Part shown: positions 10,842 through 23,047 of the stretch, in pieces | How positions within the stretch are numbered: the stretch's first letter is position 1 | Layout: each line of letters opens with the position of its first letter | NCBI GenBank assembly: GCA_950097015.1 | Contig: CATNEN010000034.1 | Coordinates: 5,412,501-5,476,500 of the forward strand | Source: Macrostomum hystrix | Lineage: Eukaryota; Platyhelminthes; Macrostomidae | Direction: 5' to 3' | Length of the DNA stretch: 64,000 nucleotides | Translations under genes and position numbers: made by a program | Notes under the pieces: model-generated | Told to the model about the DNA's origin: nothing | The model's input: the letters and a program-made list of their open reading frames with translations, nothing else | The model's database searches: none

Positions 10842-13800
10842 TTAGCCTGGCCCTGACCTGGCCGACTGGTAATGATCTGCTGAACTGTTTTTACAGAAAA
10901 TGGGCTTCTTGTCAAATTTCTACAAATGTAGAATTTTTTTTGTTTAGAGCTTAGAAGTAATTTGTATCGCAAACTGAGCAGCAGGGAGACTCAGTACTCA
11001 ATTCCTACTAATTTTCAGCGAACTGTGGCGCAAAGCGTGCTGGCAACAGTATTGAACCTAAAAGATGCAAAAGACCAAGGCGAAGAACACTGGCTTCTCA
11101 AACTCGTTGATTCACACTTATTCGGTATATTGATTTAGTTTGCATTATCTTGAAATTTGCTTTTTTGCACTAAATCGAGTCTTTGTAGTAAATGGGTCAT
11201 TATGAAAAAAAAACATTACGCGCGCGTCATCGAAAACACATACTTGCAATACATGGCAAGGCGTAATATAAAACGGAACTTACCTGACTACTAACCAGAT
11301 CTTTCAAGAAAAATGGTGGCTCAGAGACGGACAGAGAAGGAGAGCGTATCTTCCTGTCTTTCTAAGCATGAGCACAAGAGGTTAAACTTTGCTCACCAAC
11401 AATGTAGGTGAGGTTGCCCTGATTCACGAGGCTGCAGGTGAAGTTGCCCAGCTGCAGGATTGTCACCAGACAATAGCCAGCCGGTGTGTCTGGCGTGTTC
11501 ATGATCGTGTCATCGTCGTAGACTGACAGATTCACCTGCTGTCCGAGCTGAAATCTGGCATCCAATAGTTGGTTCCAGGTGGGATTTAGTGTGTCTGAAA
11601 CACGAGGATAGGTGTGGTTCACGTGGTCCGACAAGTATCTATGAGAGCCAATTGTACAAATCACGTGACTTTAGGCTGCTCGAGTCGCAGAGTAAGTACA
11701 CTTACTTAGGAGGGTATTGGTATTGGCTCCACAGTTTGGATCGTAGACTGCTACCACAACCAGAGGGTTGGGTTTGCTGCTGCCAATGAATGCCAAATTA
11801 ATGGCAAACTGTACCAGAATTTTGTAAGTACCTGTCGGTGGAATAATGCAGACATCAGGCTGTAACGCGTTACCTCTATGGATAGATGCATTGATGAATT
11901 ATACCTATCTCTGTGGGGCTACACATACAGCCAGTGACACAGCCGGAGTTTTTATGAAGGCTTTTTAGTCCGAGGACTGGCCAGGCCGCCGCACCCACGA
12001 AAAGTTATACATCAACTAACGCTGGTATAGATTTTACAGCTGGGTGATCTGAACAACTAAACAATTATGTGTCTTGCTCAAGGACAGGAATTTCTCAGAC
12101 TAATAATCTGAAGCACGCAACAAAGATCTTCTGGTCTGTCTTTCTATCAAGAAAGAAAATACACACGAGCGTAAACTACGAGTATGTGGAAACATTTTGT
12201 CGAGACAGCATAAGTTTTAAATTTGACGGAAACTATGTACAAAAATACGAATCCCGAACCCAAATCCCACCTGGTCTCACCGGAGGTGTCAGACGAGATT
12301 GTGAAAGCCAGAAAGCCCCACATGCTAAGCGCGCAAGTGTGAACACCTGCCGTCAGGCTCTTGACACAATAGCCTAACCGAACCCTGTTGTAGATGCCTC
12401 CATTATTGTGAAACACTTCGAGGCGCACGAATGCGGAGCTGTTGGTATAGCTGATAGGCAGATTGTAGTTCCAGACTGGATCACTCGTGTCTGTAATGCA
12501 GAACGAGACTTTTAGCCAACTACTGAGGGAAGGTTCAACAACGATTAAGGAGTATGGAAAAATTTTTAAATGTTGGATCAATGCAGCGATCTGGCCGATT
12601 TCCCAGTCTCTTTTTCTCTTTCTCTTTCATTTTTGTGTTGTACCCGTAGCGTTATGCTCTCCGGTCGTGACAGGCTTGATTCACATTTAACCTTGATCAG
12701 CGGGTGGCTGAGTGGCAGAGCGCTTAACGCGTTTGCCTCTCGCACTAAGGTCATTGAGCTCGATTCCGCGGTGAGGCCACATTCATTTGGGGCGCAGCCG
12801 CGGAGAGAAGGCTTGTGGCTTGTCGTGCAATTTACGCCCTTAAGGGGCAACCTCATAGACACAGTGGAAGTGTACACTGCCTGACAATAAGAAAGTCAGG
12901 GCAGATGTACACACCCCAGTGTGAGTGTGTGCCTGCGTACGGTATCTGTACGCATGTGTGCTCAGGAGTTAGTGGAATGGGCAGAACGGCCTCCTCGCTG
13001 GCTGTGGGTCTACTGTCACCAAATGATTTGATAATAATTTTAACCTTGACCAGCAAGAAAATTTTTCTCACCCTCCTCCGCATGTCATTGGCTGACCCGG
13101 CCTGACAGTGGTTTTGTTCACCCTCCACCGCGGGCCATTGGCTCAGCGGGCCGGTCAGCTTAGTAGCCGGATTTTCTCTGCCCCTTCTAGCCAGCCCAGG
13201 TTGTACAACCCTCCAGCTTTGCATTTCTGCTCCCGTGTGCTATCTCGAGTGTGTGGGCTGCAGAGTCTAGAGCGCTGTTGCTCGTTTCTTAAATCTCTTT
13301 CAAAAAAAGAAATAAGCATTGTGCAGGACATCGCGATGGGGATCAAAAAAGTTCCTTGGTTCCTTTGACGTTTGAATATTATTGCCACACCGCTTCAGGG
13401 GTCGAACTGAATGGGTTTTACTCGTTGGGCTAAAATGAATCCAGAATTGGTTGACTTCTCGCCAACCATCCTAGCACTCCTAAAGTCTGGAATTGCCGTA
13501 TAAACTACTGTCTATACGGCAATTCTAAACACTAAAAGTTCACATTTTGCATATAAGACAGTATATATTATTAATTATATGGACAGCTTACTTGTGACTG
13601 TAGGAGTCTCTTGGGCCAAAGTTTGAGCACAGGCTGGCACCGGGCTGGCTTGCGCATACGGATCCGTGCCATGAATCTCACCCGGGTCAAGATTTGGTAG
13701 GCCACTGGCTGACACAATCGTTATGGTGTAGTATGCTAGCGGTGCATCTGATAAAGAGAGGACGCTTCTTGATTTAATTGATTCACAAAGGAGATTACAA

Positions 13801-14574
13801 TTTCAATCGCGTTTCGATTCACTCCAGCAATTCACTGAACTTTTCGCAAGATTAAAACTTGCAAAAAGTTACGTCGGTTTTAGTATGTTGGACTAGCTAT
13901 TTCAAACCCCAGAGGGTCCAATGCGAGATCTCTTTTTAGATCTCTGATGAAGGCAGATTGAGTTTCATTAACTCAAGCAGAACAGTTTTGCTGAATTATT
14001 ATTTTATGGTCCCAACTTCTTTATTGCTAAATTTCAGTAATCGGATAAAATATTGGACTTTTTACTCACTTTCCATATAAAATGTGATAAAACCGTGGCT
14101 ATTGCTGCTGCCGGACTTCATCAGCTGGCACTGTATGTACCCGATCAGGTTACCATTGACTGTGCACTCGCCAATGAGCTTGTCAGTGCCAGAATAATCA
14201 TAGTCGTAGGTGTTGATATTGAAGCTGCCTGAATTCCAGGCTGGGTTAATCGGACAGTTGTAATTCCAGAGCGCCTCGATTTGTCGACACTTATCTGGGA
14301 AAAATCACCGGAAGTTGCAATCTGGGATTGGGTTGGCTGTCGAAATGATTATCTGCGTTGACTTACTAGTTTTGTGAGGTGTTTCGCACAACGCAAAGCC
14401 ATCCTTCATCACCTTAACGTAGGGATCAGACGATGTGCCCGAGTTGTCCAAGCAGTCCAATTGGATTCCATTGATAATAACCAGAGCTGCATTAGCCACG
14501 GTTAAAAAAATGGGTGAGAAGTGCAGCAGAAACATGGGCGCCAAAACCATATACATTTTATCGCTGGTGTACAC
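10842..14574 (-). CDS. Secreted triple-C2-domain protein, copy 2
   Basis: Duplicate of the gene at 919-4653. Exons: 14367-14574, 14070-14294, 13592-13747, 12281-12490, 11706-11831, 11397-11594, 11284-11357 and 10842-10919. The frame and every splice site are intact. I saw one silent change in exon 2 (14095) and one Ser-to-Asn change (near 14247). Its stop lies about 33 bases from the junction and overlaps, tail to tail, the stop of truncated PCGF copy 1. As with copy 1, the last two exons are tentative. The polyadenylation region of this copy now lies in antisense PCGF sequence. Confidence 0.7.
11896..12098 (-). mobile_element. Diverged SINE (family B), copy 2 counterpart
   Basis: Duplicate of the element at 1973-2175, carried along by the tandem duplication rather than inserted independently. 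Confidence 0.6.
12702..13041 (+). mobile_element. tRNA-derived SINE (family A), copy 2 counterpart
   Basis: Duplicate of the element at 2781-3120, in the same intron of C2 gene copy 2. Confidence 0.8.
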
Positions 14575-17500
14575 ATGTGATCCCGGTTCCTCAACTCAGC
14601 CTATGAATTATTGGAAATGCACAATAATAATTTTAACGATAGAAATTCAAAACATTACAGCATTTACAGTTAGTTCAGTAGTTGCTCAAGAATGCTGAAA
14701 ATGATTTTCGAGCGTATGAGTCCATATCCCTCCTTATTGTTCCTGCACTTCTTCCTATCTGGCATTCCATATGGCACAATAGCTTTTTAAAAGCTTTAAA
14801 AGGCTATACTTGCCATTAAAATTTTAAAGTTCACATTAGACCCACATGCATATTCGTAACTCAGGCTCAAGTCAGAATGGTGATAGGAAGCAGCTGAAAC
14901 GCAAGCATTAGCAAAACGTATGCTCAATAAGGACAGCTCAATAAGTCATAAATCGGCTCAGTGAGGGAGCAATTTGCCTGGCAACGAGAAATTCATGACA
15001 GATGCAAATGCACTCGAACGGATACATGTGCGTGTGTGTAACAGTGCGCTCAATGCATGATTCAGCGAATTGTATAGAATTGACTCCTCGCCGGGTGTGG
15101 GTCGACCACATCACCATCACCAAACGATGCGCCAGAGACCAGAGTAACTGCTAAAATAATTTTTTTATGAAGCGTTGTGCGCGATACCAAAAAAGTAACG
15201 GCGATGGCGGTAACGATCGTTACTGAACATTTGGTAACGGAAAAGTAAAGTAATGAAGAAGTAAAAAAATAGTCACTATATCGTTACTTTTAATCGGTAC
15301 TTTCCGTTTTTTTTACTTTTTTTTCTATAAATCTACTATTTTTACGTAAGCATACCATAAATACATGTAGCTTTGTTTATCGGTCATTGCTCATATCATG
15401 TGTTGTAATCTCCAATCTACAATTGCTAATAATAGAGTCAAAATTGAATATTATTTACTAGAAATTTTTTTTATTCCTTACCAAATTGGTAACTAGTAAC
15501 GTGTAACGCGCCCAACACTGTTATTATGATAGCGGTAATAGGCATAAGATTCTATATTAGTCTAGGAATTACTGACGAGATAGAGACGATTTAGCAATAT
15601 GTTTTATTTAAAAAATAGTTTTTTTGTATCCATTTGCCTGGGAAACAGAAATTTGTATTTGATGCTTCTCAACAGATTCTATTTCGTTTATAAACGTATC
15701 AAAACATTAGATATAAAACTACAATGTTACTTTCAATCATTCCGCTTACCCTTAGATTGATTTGTAGGCTTGTGAGATGTACGAGTGTGCTCCTAAATGC
15801 GCCAATATGCCAGCTGTTGATGAATTGAATTAAACGCACCTCTGCACTCGTGGCTGCTATATAGAGTCTATATAGGACTTCAACTGTTTGATGTTTGAAT
15901 AATTCACCAGTCCATATATAATTTTAAGGTGGCGAGCACATGTCTAGTCATGCCTGCCTGCCTTGCTGCATCTACACTTGTTAAAGAGATTTGCGCTTAT
16001 AGATTGTTTAAGCAACTTGATGAAGGTGCCAGCTGAATTCCATGTGTCAAGCCCGTACTGAAAAGTGGTTTGAATTAAAAAAGAGTGTTGCCATAATGGC
16101 CTGGGTTGCTGTTAGGCGCAAAGCTACCATGCAGCATCAGCCAGAGTGTTCCCGTCGTTGACAGACGTTTTACGCAAACAAAGTGCAAGAAAACACTGGA
16201 CTTCGTAGGCGAGAAAAAAAATTTATGGCAGGTTTTGGGAAAGTTTCAGCTCCCGACTGAGATATCCTCACTTCCTGTACTCCTAATCAATGTCAGCTAG
16301 GAAGCTAGTCCCATGGCCGCTTCAAAATTCTTCCTGTGGGGATGAACATGGACCAATACTTTTTTTCGCTTAGGCTTATGATTCCGACTCTCAGTCAGTC
16401 CCAACTGTTGTCCAAATAATGACTTTGGGAAGGTATACAAAAACCAGATTTAGCGTGATTATGAAGATCCTAGAAATGTGATCAATACTTATATTATATA
16501 AACGTATATAATTGTGTTTACGTTCTTAGTGTAAAGATCGACGCAGTTTCTGGTATTAGCATAAACATCGAAACGTCGTCAGATATATGTAGTGAGAATT
16601 TATTCGAAACTCATATGATTAGATCTTAACACAGATACTCGTACTAGACTACGCTAGATATGTCACTCGCGAAAAATGTGTTGGGCTACTCTTTTTTCAG
16701 TAGCAGAATTCGCGCTTTTGTTTTTTGCAATTTCGAAAATCTCAATTGCTCGTTATTATAATTAAAGCGTGCAGTGTGTATATGTCTGAGCAACCTGCAT
16801 GATGATAAGCTTTCAAAAAGTAGTCACTCAATTAATTTCTTTGGCACTGTCTCAAAGCCGGACAGTTACAGGCGCGGCGCTGTCCAAAAATTTTATAGAT
16901 GGATCTGGAAAGTCGAAGCTTCGGTTTCGGTTTCGACGTCCAAGACTGGCGACATGCCGATCGATGACAATTCTATGAGGTAATAATAAAAGGAAAAGGA
17001 AAAGGAAAAATTGAAATCTCATTACTTTTTACTGGGATCGACTTTAGACGTAACAAAAAAATACACTCCTCACTCAGCCTTAGTGGTGAAACGTGCTGAA
17101 CACTACTTCCGATATCCATTTTATTCTGAATTTAATTAAAATGTTACTGTTCCTCATTATATTTAAGCGTTTACAGATTAAGAGGGCTTCTCGTAAAATA
17201 AAAAACTCCTTCTGTGAAAGATATAATGAACATCTAGGTAAAAGTTTATTATAGTTTTGTTCTTTCTACGACACTCTTATTTTAAATAAACAAGATCATG
17301 TCATATTTAACGAGTCCATGCTGCTACGAGTATTATGTACACTAACTAACCACAAAAGTAATTCAAATTTTAGTCATTATTTTACTATACATGATTCTAA
17401 ATGGATATTAGCATTACACAGTTGTTAAAGTTTATTATGTTTATGATTACTTTCTTTTGCAAAAATAGCACTAAAATAACTAAATCAGATTCTTGACAGC

Positions 17501-18972
17501 TAATCAGATTCACTGGATTCTTATGTGAATATAATGCAATGCAATTTTATCAAGGCAAATCTCCACTTTAGATGTTATTAATAAAATGTTGCCTTTTTGA
17601 AGTTTAGGTTTAGGCCTAGTGCAAAAAATTTACTATATCAATCATGTGCTAATACAAATACAAATACAAATAATACACATGTTTTGGGACACTGGAAATT
17701 TTTTGTTTGCCTTGTGTATTGATAAATTATTTTAAATTTAGACATCCTTGTCTAATTATCTTCAACCCTATGTACAAAAATGCTAAGCTCTGGGTTTGAT
17801 TCTTTTCTTTTGGTACAATGGCACCATATTTAACTAATTGTTGCTTTTGTTATGTAGTAGCTGATTGCCCATTGTTACACATAAAGTATAGTAAGTATTT
17901 TCCTAGATCTTATATTATATGTTGTGACTTTTTTTAATTACATTATATACCATAAAATTATGCATTACATATATGAAATTTGAAATTTGACAAAAGATCT
18001 AAGAAACTACTTATAATACCCTAATGTGTAATAGTGGGCAATGATTAATGTGTTATGGTGGCATGTTACAAATAGATGATTGATTTGTACATTTTATAGG
18101 CTTAATAAATAAAAAAGTGATGCAACTTTTCATAGTCATGAAAAATATTTGAATGTTGGATTTAACTAGATTCAGATTTTATGTAACTAAAACTAGATTT
18201 AATGTATAAATTTTAGGCATGTCACTAACTTATAAATTTTTACCTAACTAATATTTTATAGACAATGTTTTGTGACTCTATAAGCTTATAAGTATTTAAG
18301 TTCTCTTGCATATGGGTTTTCTTATTTAATCATATTATATTGTATTTTTCACACAAAGCACCAACTAGTATATGAATTATAAACCTTGTTCAGTTTGAGT
18401 GATACACTGTTCTGTTGGTCATATGTTAGGCCTACCCTAGTGGTCATAGATTTGAATCTAGGAAATCTTAGCTATCTACACCATATGACACAATATTGAT
18501 TAGTTATTGTTAAAAGGTCTTATTTAGCATAATTCTATTATGCTAATAGAATTCACGTGTGTGACATTGTTAAGACAGACGTACATAATTCTATTAGCAT
18601 AAGGGATAAAGAAATCACAAAATGTTTATAAAGGAATAAAGCTAGCAAGTAATATTAGTAGCATCTTACAAATGTAAAATATGTAAAATATATATATATT
18701 GTTAATTGAAAAATTATTATTTATAGTTGTTTGGCCTATCTATCAATTGAAAGGTTGATATAAAATACATTTTGTAAATAAATAAAATAATTCAACATAA
18801 TATGCAAAAATGTGATTTTTTTAGAAATAAGCTAGTTATGTAAGTGTTTGTCATGATTTTTATGCCTATAAGTTATGTAATTTTGGGTAAATTTTCCACC
18901 TATTGTATGATCTCAAAATGTAATATTCTATTGCCACACCTAATTTCATAATTGATAACAACCAAATTGCAG
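14575..18972. other. Intergenic spacer between divergent C2 and PCGF genes, copy 2
   Basis: Copy of the 4654-9052 spacer with only a few base differences. It holds the same hAT-like MITE and the same two inverted repeats (about 17863-18044 and 18525-18602). No exon is supported. Confidence 0.6.
15170..15520. mobile_element. Non-autonomous hAT-like MITE, copy 2 counterpart
   Basis: Duplicate of 5250-5600 with the same terminal repeats and the same flanking 8-bp pair. It therefore predates the duplication. Confidence 0.75.
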
Positions 18973-19004
18973 CAATTGTCCAGTATCATGCATCTTGCAT
19001 TAAA

Positions 19005-20907
19005 ATGAAGAGAAAAGGCCAAAAATCTGACCAACCAGCTGCTAAGAAGCGAGTTAAGCTAAGAAGCTTAAACCATCTAATTACTTGCAAGCTGTGCAAG
19101 GGTTATTTAATTGATGCAGCAACTGTTACAGAGTGCTTGCACACATGTGAGTCAGAGCTGTCATCATTTTTTACTCACTGATTTTATTATCTGTATTTAA
19201 ATAGTGCTGATAACTATTTCTTTATACCTAAATTCATTGACTTTGCAGTCTGCAAATCCTGTATCGTAAAACACCTGGAAACTAAGAATACATGCCCAGA
19301 GTGTGGCATTTTAATTCATCACAGTCACCCACTGCACTACATCAGGTAAATGGATGAGTTACATGTTGTGTTTTTATATGTTTAGCGACCTTGTTAACGA
19401 TAGAATAACTAGATGGGTTTTTGTTTGACCCATTGACCATAAACTATGAATTTCGATTATTAGAGGACCCGTATGACATAGACTATTGTTTCTTGGAATA
19501 TCAGTGGACCATAGACTATGCAATATTAAAGGACCAGTATACTGCAGACTGATGGGAAATTCAATTGTTTAATTATTGGACAATTTAATTAAGAGCAAAA
19601 GCCGAATTACCATTGCACACATCGTCCTCTCCCACACCACTGACAGCCTGGACCGCACCCTCCAAGATGTGGTCTACAAGCTCGTACCGAATCTTCTTCA
19701 ACGAGAGCGCGAACGGGAAGCTAAGTTCTATCGTCGGCGCGGCCTGGAACCGCCCAACAGGGAGGAGTCGGCCTCTGTGGCGCGCCATCTTGCCCAGACT
19801 TTGATTGCTTCTTCTGATTGCGGTCCTTCAACCTCAGCGGCATCGTCAGCTAATTATAATCGTGGAAATCACCATAGCAACAACGGTGACGCCAGCAAGG
19901 GTGACGAGGATTTCGGGCGCGGCGGTGGAATACAGCAACACGAAGTCAAGCAGGAAAAAGATTCGGCTAATGATGGTCATCGAGGAGATGAACAGGTGAG
20001 CTTTTGCAGTGGAGCATGACCTACTGAATGACTAGTTAATAGCGCATGACCTACTGAATGACTAGTTGATGGGGCATGACCCACTGAATGACTAGTTAAT
20101 AGCGCATGATCCACTGAATGACTAGTTGATGGGGCATGACCCACTGAATGACTAGTTAATAGCGCATGATCCACTGAATGACTAGTTAATAGCGCATGAC
20201 CTACTGAATGACTAGTTGATGGGGCATGACCCACTGAATGACTAGTTAATAGCGCATGACCTACTGAATGGCTACTTGATGAAACATAACCCACTGAATG
20301 ACTAGTTGATAGGGCATGACCCACTGAACGGCTACTTGATGAAACATGACCCACTGAATGACTACTTGATGGGGCATGACCCACTGAATGAGTAGTTGGT
20401 AGAACATGACCCACTGAATGAGTAGTTGGTAGAACATGACCCACTGAATGAGTAGTTTGTAGAACATGACCCACTGAATAACTAGTTTATGTAACATGAC
20501 CCACTGTATGACTAGTTTATGTAACATGACCCACTGAATGACTAGTTTATGTAACATGACCCACTGAATGACTAGTTTATGTAACATGACCCACTGAATT
20601 ACTAGTACACAGTGTTCTATCAACTCTTGTCCCTCCCCAGGTGAGTCTGAGGCTAGTCACGGCTGAACCGGAGCTCAAACAAATTGATCGTATGTACATC
20701 CGCCTGTCCGCTCTGGCCACCGTCACGCACGTGAAGAAGTACATTGCCATGCAAGTATTCGAAGACGCTAATCGATTTCGCGAGATTGACATCACCTGCG
20801 ATAATCAGCTGCTAGGCAAGGACCACTCGCTGAAGTTTGTGGTAGTTACTAGGGCTTCACGACCGCAGCCGTTGACATTGCACTATTGCATGAAACTGCA
20901 ATTCTGA
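19005..20907 (+). CDS. PCGF3: Polycomb group RING finger protein, PCGF3/5 type (intact copy)
   Basis: Exons 19005-19146, 19249-19345, 19647-19995 and 20641-20907, with phases 1, 2 and 0; 284 residues. A basic N-terminus leads into a C3HC4 RING (residues about 27-67). The conserved LDRTLQDVVYKLVPNL segment follows, then an acidic, low-complexity linker, then a RAWUL ubiquitin-like domain ending LGKDHSLKFVVVTR and LTLHYCMKLQF. That ending is closest, from memory, to vertebrate PCGF3 and PCGF5 rather than BMI1 or PCGF1. Known members pair with RING1/RING2 in variant PRC1 and stimulate H2A ubiquitination in the nucleus. Human PCGF3/5 are about 240-255 residues, so this one is slightly longer through its linker. 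Whether it is PCGF3 or PCGF5 cannot be resolved; flatworms may have a single ancestor of both. Confidence 0.9.
20007..20600 (+). repeat. 30-bp minisatellite in PCGF intron 3, copy 2
   Basis: Same family as 10131-10634 but about 20 units, with a different order of sub-variants. Most of the length difference between the two duplicated units arises here. Confidence 0.95.
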
Positions 20908-23047
20908 TTGTTCCTTTAACTGTATAATTCGTAATTGTAACGAAATTAATTTAACAAAATGTGTTTAGTCTTATTTCAATTGGTCTTTCTTTTTCTTAAT
21001 ATGTTAGTAAGCTTGTTAATTTTTATTTATGTTTAATTAATTATGTTTTAGTGCACTATTTAGATAAGTTTCCCCACTGCTTCAAATGCTTTTTCTCATA
21101 GATAGCTGTCTTACTTTCGCTGCAGTTTTTGGCTTCTCTCCTAATGCTAATCTATTGAGTTGAGTTTGTGTTTTTATTGTTTAAATGTTTTGCACTCTCA
21201 GTACAAGAAGTGCAACATCAATTTAGAATTGTTGCTTTTAACATCGTTAAATTCTCCCTTTAACTTATCATTACCGAGGATATTAAGGATTAAGGATTAT
21301 CATAATGCTCCAGTTAGTATGTTAGCTTGTACCGCTAATCCTTGAGTAATGAAATGTGTAAATATTATTACTGGCAGTCGCTTAGTTTTGATCTCCACTT
21401 ATTTTGTTTCGTAAGGCAGTTTTTGTTGAGATTTAAATTTTGATTACTATCGCTAAATTGCACAGATTTGTCAAGCCCTGCAGGTCTATCTATTGTGTTA
21501 GTCATTTAAAATAGTTGCTATGCTCCTACTATATTAAATTAGATCATACCTGCGCATGCTGTATTTATTTAAGAACACTATTCATCATATTTCATAAGTA
21601 AATTATATTGTGACTTTGCTGTCTAAACTGTATAAATATGTTAGTTGTATTGTAAAATTCTATATTTGCTTGCAAAATACAGCTGTTAGAGTGTCAGTAT
21701 TGCCTTTGGGTATATTTATTTGCTGTTTCCTTTTTTATTTTTCGTATCTTAGAGTTAATAATCAGTGATCTCAAAAGTAGCGGGATTTCTAAAGAAGCAC
21801 TAAGAAGAGAATTTCTAAGAGGTCAGAACTACCAGAGTTTCAGAAGTAACGGAATCATTAAGAGAACAAAGTAACGACAGTATAAACAGATCAGAAGCAA
21901 CGGAATTCCTGAGAGATCAGAATTAATGAAATTTCCAAGAAACTAGAATTAACGGAATTTCTAAGAGACTAGAATTAACGGAATTTCTAAGAGACTAGAA
22001 TTAACGGAATTTCTAAGAGACTAGAATTAACGGAATTTCTAAGAGACTAGAATTAACGGAATTTCTAAGAGACTAGAATTAACGAAATTCATAAAAGATC
22101 AAATTTCATAAATTTTTTAAGAGACTAGAATTAACAGAATTTCTAAGAGACTATAATTAACGGAATTTCTAAGAGACTAGAATTAACGGTATTTCTAAGA
22201 GACTAGAATTAACGGAATTTCTAAGAGACTAGAATTAACGGAATTTCTAAGAGACTAGAATTAACGGAATTTCTAAGAGACTAGAATTAACGGAATTTCT
22301 AAGAGACTAGAATTAACGGAATTTCTAAGAGACTAGAATTAACGGAATTTCTAAGAGACTAGAATTAACGGAATTTCTAAGAGACTAGAATTAACGAAAT
22401 TCATAAAAGATCAAATTTCATAAATTTTTTAAGAGACTAGAATTAACAGAATTTCTAAGAGACTAGAATTAACGGAATTTCTAAGAGACTAGAATTAACG
22501 GAATTTCTAAGAGACTAGAATTAACGGAATTTCTAAGAGACTAGAATTAACGGAATTTCTAAGAGACTAGAATTAACGGAATTTCTAAGAGACTAGAATT
22601 AACGGAATTTCTAAGAGACTAGAATTAACGGAATTTCTAAGAGACTAGAATTAACGAAATTCATAAAAGATCAAATTTCATAAATTTTTTAAGAGACTAG
22701 AATTAACAGAATTTCTAAGAGACTAGAATTAACGGGATTTCTAAGAAACCTGAATTAACGGAATTCATAAAAGATTAGAATTCATAAAATTTCTTAGAGA
22801 CTAGAATTAACGGAATTTCTAAGAGACTAGAATTAACGGAATTTCTAAGAAACTAGAATTAACGGAGTTCATAAAAAGATGAGAGTTAACGCAATTTCAG
22901 ACAGATCAGGAGTAACGTAATTAAAAAATCGAGTAGTTTGGAGTACCAGTTCTAGTCTAAGCACTTGGATATAATACACCAATATTCACTTCAGTGCCGC
23001 TATCACCGGAGGCGGTTGTCTGCTGTCAGCACCGGCTCTATAGCTGA
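20908..23047. other. PCGF 3' region and CLC upstream region
   Basis: Bases 20908-21760 are AT-rich and probably hold the PCGF 3' UTR. No canonical AATAAA stands out, though ATTAAA occurs near 21535. The rest is the 26-bp array up to 22925 and about 120 bases leading to the first CLC ATG. No gene is supported. Confidence 0.55.
21770..22925 (+). repeat. 26-bp minisatellite upstream of CLC gene
   Basis: About 40 units sharing TAACGGAATTTCTAAGAGAC. The central units are near identical and the flanking ones degenerate. A variant block (AACGAAATTCATAAAAGATC) recurs at regular intervals, so the array also has a longer-range period. Confidence 0.95.

Larger units (their letters stand above)
9085..10845 (+). 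pseudogene. PCGF3/5 Polycomb RING protein, copy 1, truncated by the duplication
   Basis: Exons 9085-9226, 9329-9425, 9777-10119 and 10675-10845. It keeps the whole C3HC4 RING (CKLC, CLHTFCKSC, CPEC) and the conserved LDRTLQDVVYKLVPNL stretch. The RAWUL domain is cut after ...VFEDANR at the duplication junction, followed by 11 foreign residues and a TAG at 10843-10845. The predicted product is about 250 residues and lacks the last 43 native residues. The frame is otherwise open, so a RING-only product could be made. I call it a broken copy because the RAWUL domain, which binds partner subunits in PRC1, is incomplete. Confidence 0.85.
10809..20774. repeat. Large tandem duplication, copy 2 (9,966 bp)
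   Basis: Second direct copy, continuing into the native right flank so that PCGF is complete. It is longer than copy 1 because the intronic 30-bp array is expanded, partly offset by a 25-bp repeat reduced from three units to one. Single-base differences are few (for example at 14095 and 14247) except in a cluster near 19855-19940. Confidence 0.95.
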
